Source: Nymphaea colorata
Taxonomy: Eukaryota; Streptophyta; Magnoliopsida; Nymphaeales; Nymphaeaceae
Direction of reading: 5' to 3'
NCBI RefSeq assembly: GCF_008831285.2
Contig: NC_045148.1
Coordinates: 20,639,002-20,703,001 of the forward strand
DNA: 64,000 nt
In this document: in pieces, positions 62,869 to 64,000 of the stretch
Layout of the letters: every line of letters begins with the position of its first letter
Position numbering within the stretch: the stretch's first letter is position 1
Program-made: the position numbers and the translations under genes
Notes under the pieces: generated by a model
Told to the model about the DNA's origin: nothing
Database searches by the model: none
Seen by the model: the letters and a program-made list of their open reading frames with translations, nothing else

Positions 62869-62873
62869 ACCCC

Positions 62874-64000
62874 TAAAGCTGACTTCTCCTTCTTCCTCTT
62901 CCTTTTGCTTTTGTTTTGCTGTTCTTCACAGGGGACGTCTGTTGGAGATCTTGCTGCATCTATAAGGGAGACTTCCGCTGCGAAGCACAAAACAGTGGTA
63001 TCAGAGACAGGTTCTCCCACGGTTCTCCCACAAGTAAGTACATCGACAGTTATCAAGATAGTGTCCTCTGATGAACATGAATGAATGAAGCATGCTAGAC
63101 CATAGATTAAAACTATGTGGCGCATATGAAGCGTGCTAGGCTAAAGCTTACTGTTCACAAGGCAAAACGATGGAAGCATGCTAAATTAAAAATCAATTTG
63201 AAGATATGTAGCATGTTACTTGCAGTTCAGTTAGAAACAACTTCTGTACATGAATTTCAGTAGACAGACGTTTGCATATACTATGCCGGATCAGAAACAA
63301 AAAAAAAAGAGGGTTTGAACAGAGGGCGCACAAATCAGAAGATTGTGATTTTTTTTCTTCTCTGTCGACCCCTTTTGTGATAATAACCGAATCATAGATA
63401 AGGGCTCAAGGGTTGCTGCCGCCTGAGCAGGTGCATAACCTCCTCACCGGCGGAAAAGGGCAGTTGCCTTTTACATGTTCTTCTCTCAAATGCGAAAAGC
63501 CGTGAGAGAGGGAAGACTGCACTCCCTCCCTGCCACTGCACTCTCTCCCTGCCGACAGCCTTCCAGTGGCCTTTCCTCTCCTCAATCAAGGAAGAGGAGG
63601 GGCCTGAGCCAACGGCCTTTCCTTCTTTTTGGTAATCAAAACAAAAAAAAAGGGGGGGAAAGGGGAACAGGCGGTGGCCCTCTCACTTACGGGATATGTG
63701 GCTGCCGGCAAAGGAAGGAAGAGCAGAGTGAGTAGTGAGCGTGCCTCTAAGAACGAGTTGATGAAAGTCACTCGTGCAGCCGGAAGAAGCTCCGGTCTTC
63801 TTCTGAGAACGAGCCGAAAGAAGCTCTAGTCGTTCTCTGATTGGAACGACGGAAAACAGTCGGAAATGGTGCAGCGTCGAAGGCACGGCGGAGGCAGATA
63901 CGGTGGCGGACTCGCGGCGCAGCTCCACGGTCGAAACCCTCTGTTAGGGTTTCACGACAGGCAAGAGAAGCTCTCGAGAGGAGAGAGAAGGAAACCGGTG
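62874..64000. other. right flank without a supported gene
   Basis: A possible plus-strand splice acceptor (TTCTTCACAG near 62930) precedes a short open stretch, and the sequence TGGTATCAGAGA near 62997 resembles a tRNA-Met primer site. Neither is backed by a recognised product. The last 150 bases are GC-richer and could be the edge of a gene outside the window. The earlier part of the NLR gene was not found here. Confidence 0.4.

Noticed and set aside
62764-63125. Overlapping ORFs of 106 (+) and 129 (-) codons right of the LARD
   Set aside because: Both begin inside the LTR and run over its end. No domain supports either strand, though a splice acceptor near 62930 keeps the plus frame possible.
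63683-63928. Minus-strand ORF of 81 codons near the window end
   Set aside because: Competing open frames on the plus strand and no recognisable product. It may be a first exon of a gene outside the window, which cannot be judged here.

Overview
The window is nuclear DNA of a flowering plant. Introns have GT/AG ends, protein genes have plant-specific homologues (a TPLATE-complex subunit, a PPR protein, plant NLR immune receptors), and LTR retrotransposons with tRNA primer-binding sites fill much of the right half. The eroded NLR at 40.9-53.5 kb has the LRR style and post-LRR domain usual for TIR-type receptors. That argues against a grass, but I cannot name the species. One run of 100 N marks a scaffold gap at 47657-47756.

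Left part (1-29 kb), five readable units. (1) A three-exon + strand gene, 1425-8103, encodes a protein of about 1309 aa: a canonical N-terminal FYVE finger followed by nine copies of a charged helical repeat. (2) Convergent to it, a two-exon gene for cytosolic ribosomal protein uL2 (RPL8), 9110-11570, minus strand, with a telo-box upstream. (3) A complete but decayed Ty1/copia element, 14762-19793, with GGCCA target duplication. (4) TML, the muniscin-like subunit of the TPLATE endocytic complex, 22516-24438, minus. (5) A mitochondrial PPR protein, 28025-29209, minus. Units 1 and 4 both belong to membrane trafficking, but nothing in the sequence links them further.

Middle part (29.8-40.3 kb): two closely related NB-ARC-LRR genes in the same orientation, 638 and 637 aa. 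Each has a TATA box, a non-coding first exon and a long 5'-UTR intron. Both lack a coiled-coil or TIR domain, carry an altered MHD motif and share a C-terminal tail after the LRRs. Between them lie two tandem fold-back (MITE-like) repeats and AT/GA microsatellites.

Right part (40.9-64 kb): a ruined NLR gene on the minus strand, cut by a copia element (41098-46361, TSD CTAAA) that broke an open coding exon, by a 652-bp solo LTR (52091-52742, TSD GGTGG) in an LRR exon, and next to a 9.2-kb non-coding LTR retrotransposon (LARD, 53643-62868, TSD ACCCC). The sequence on the left of the N gap (43158-47656) is repeated on the right (47757-52240), with the same insertion junctions. The gap therefore most likely joins overlapping contig ends or two haplotypes, and the real locus is about 4.6 kb shorter. 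The last 1.1 kb holds no gene I can support.
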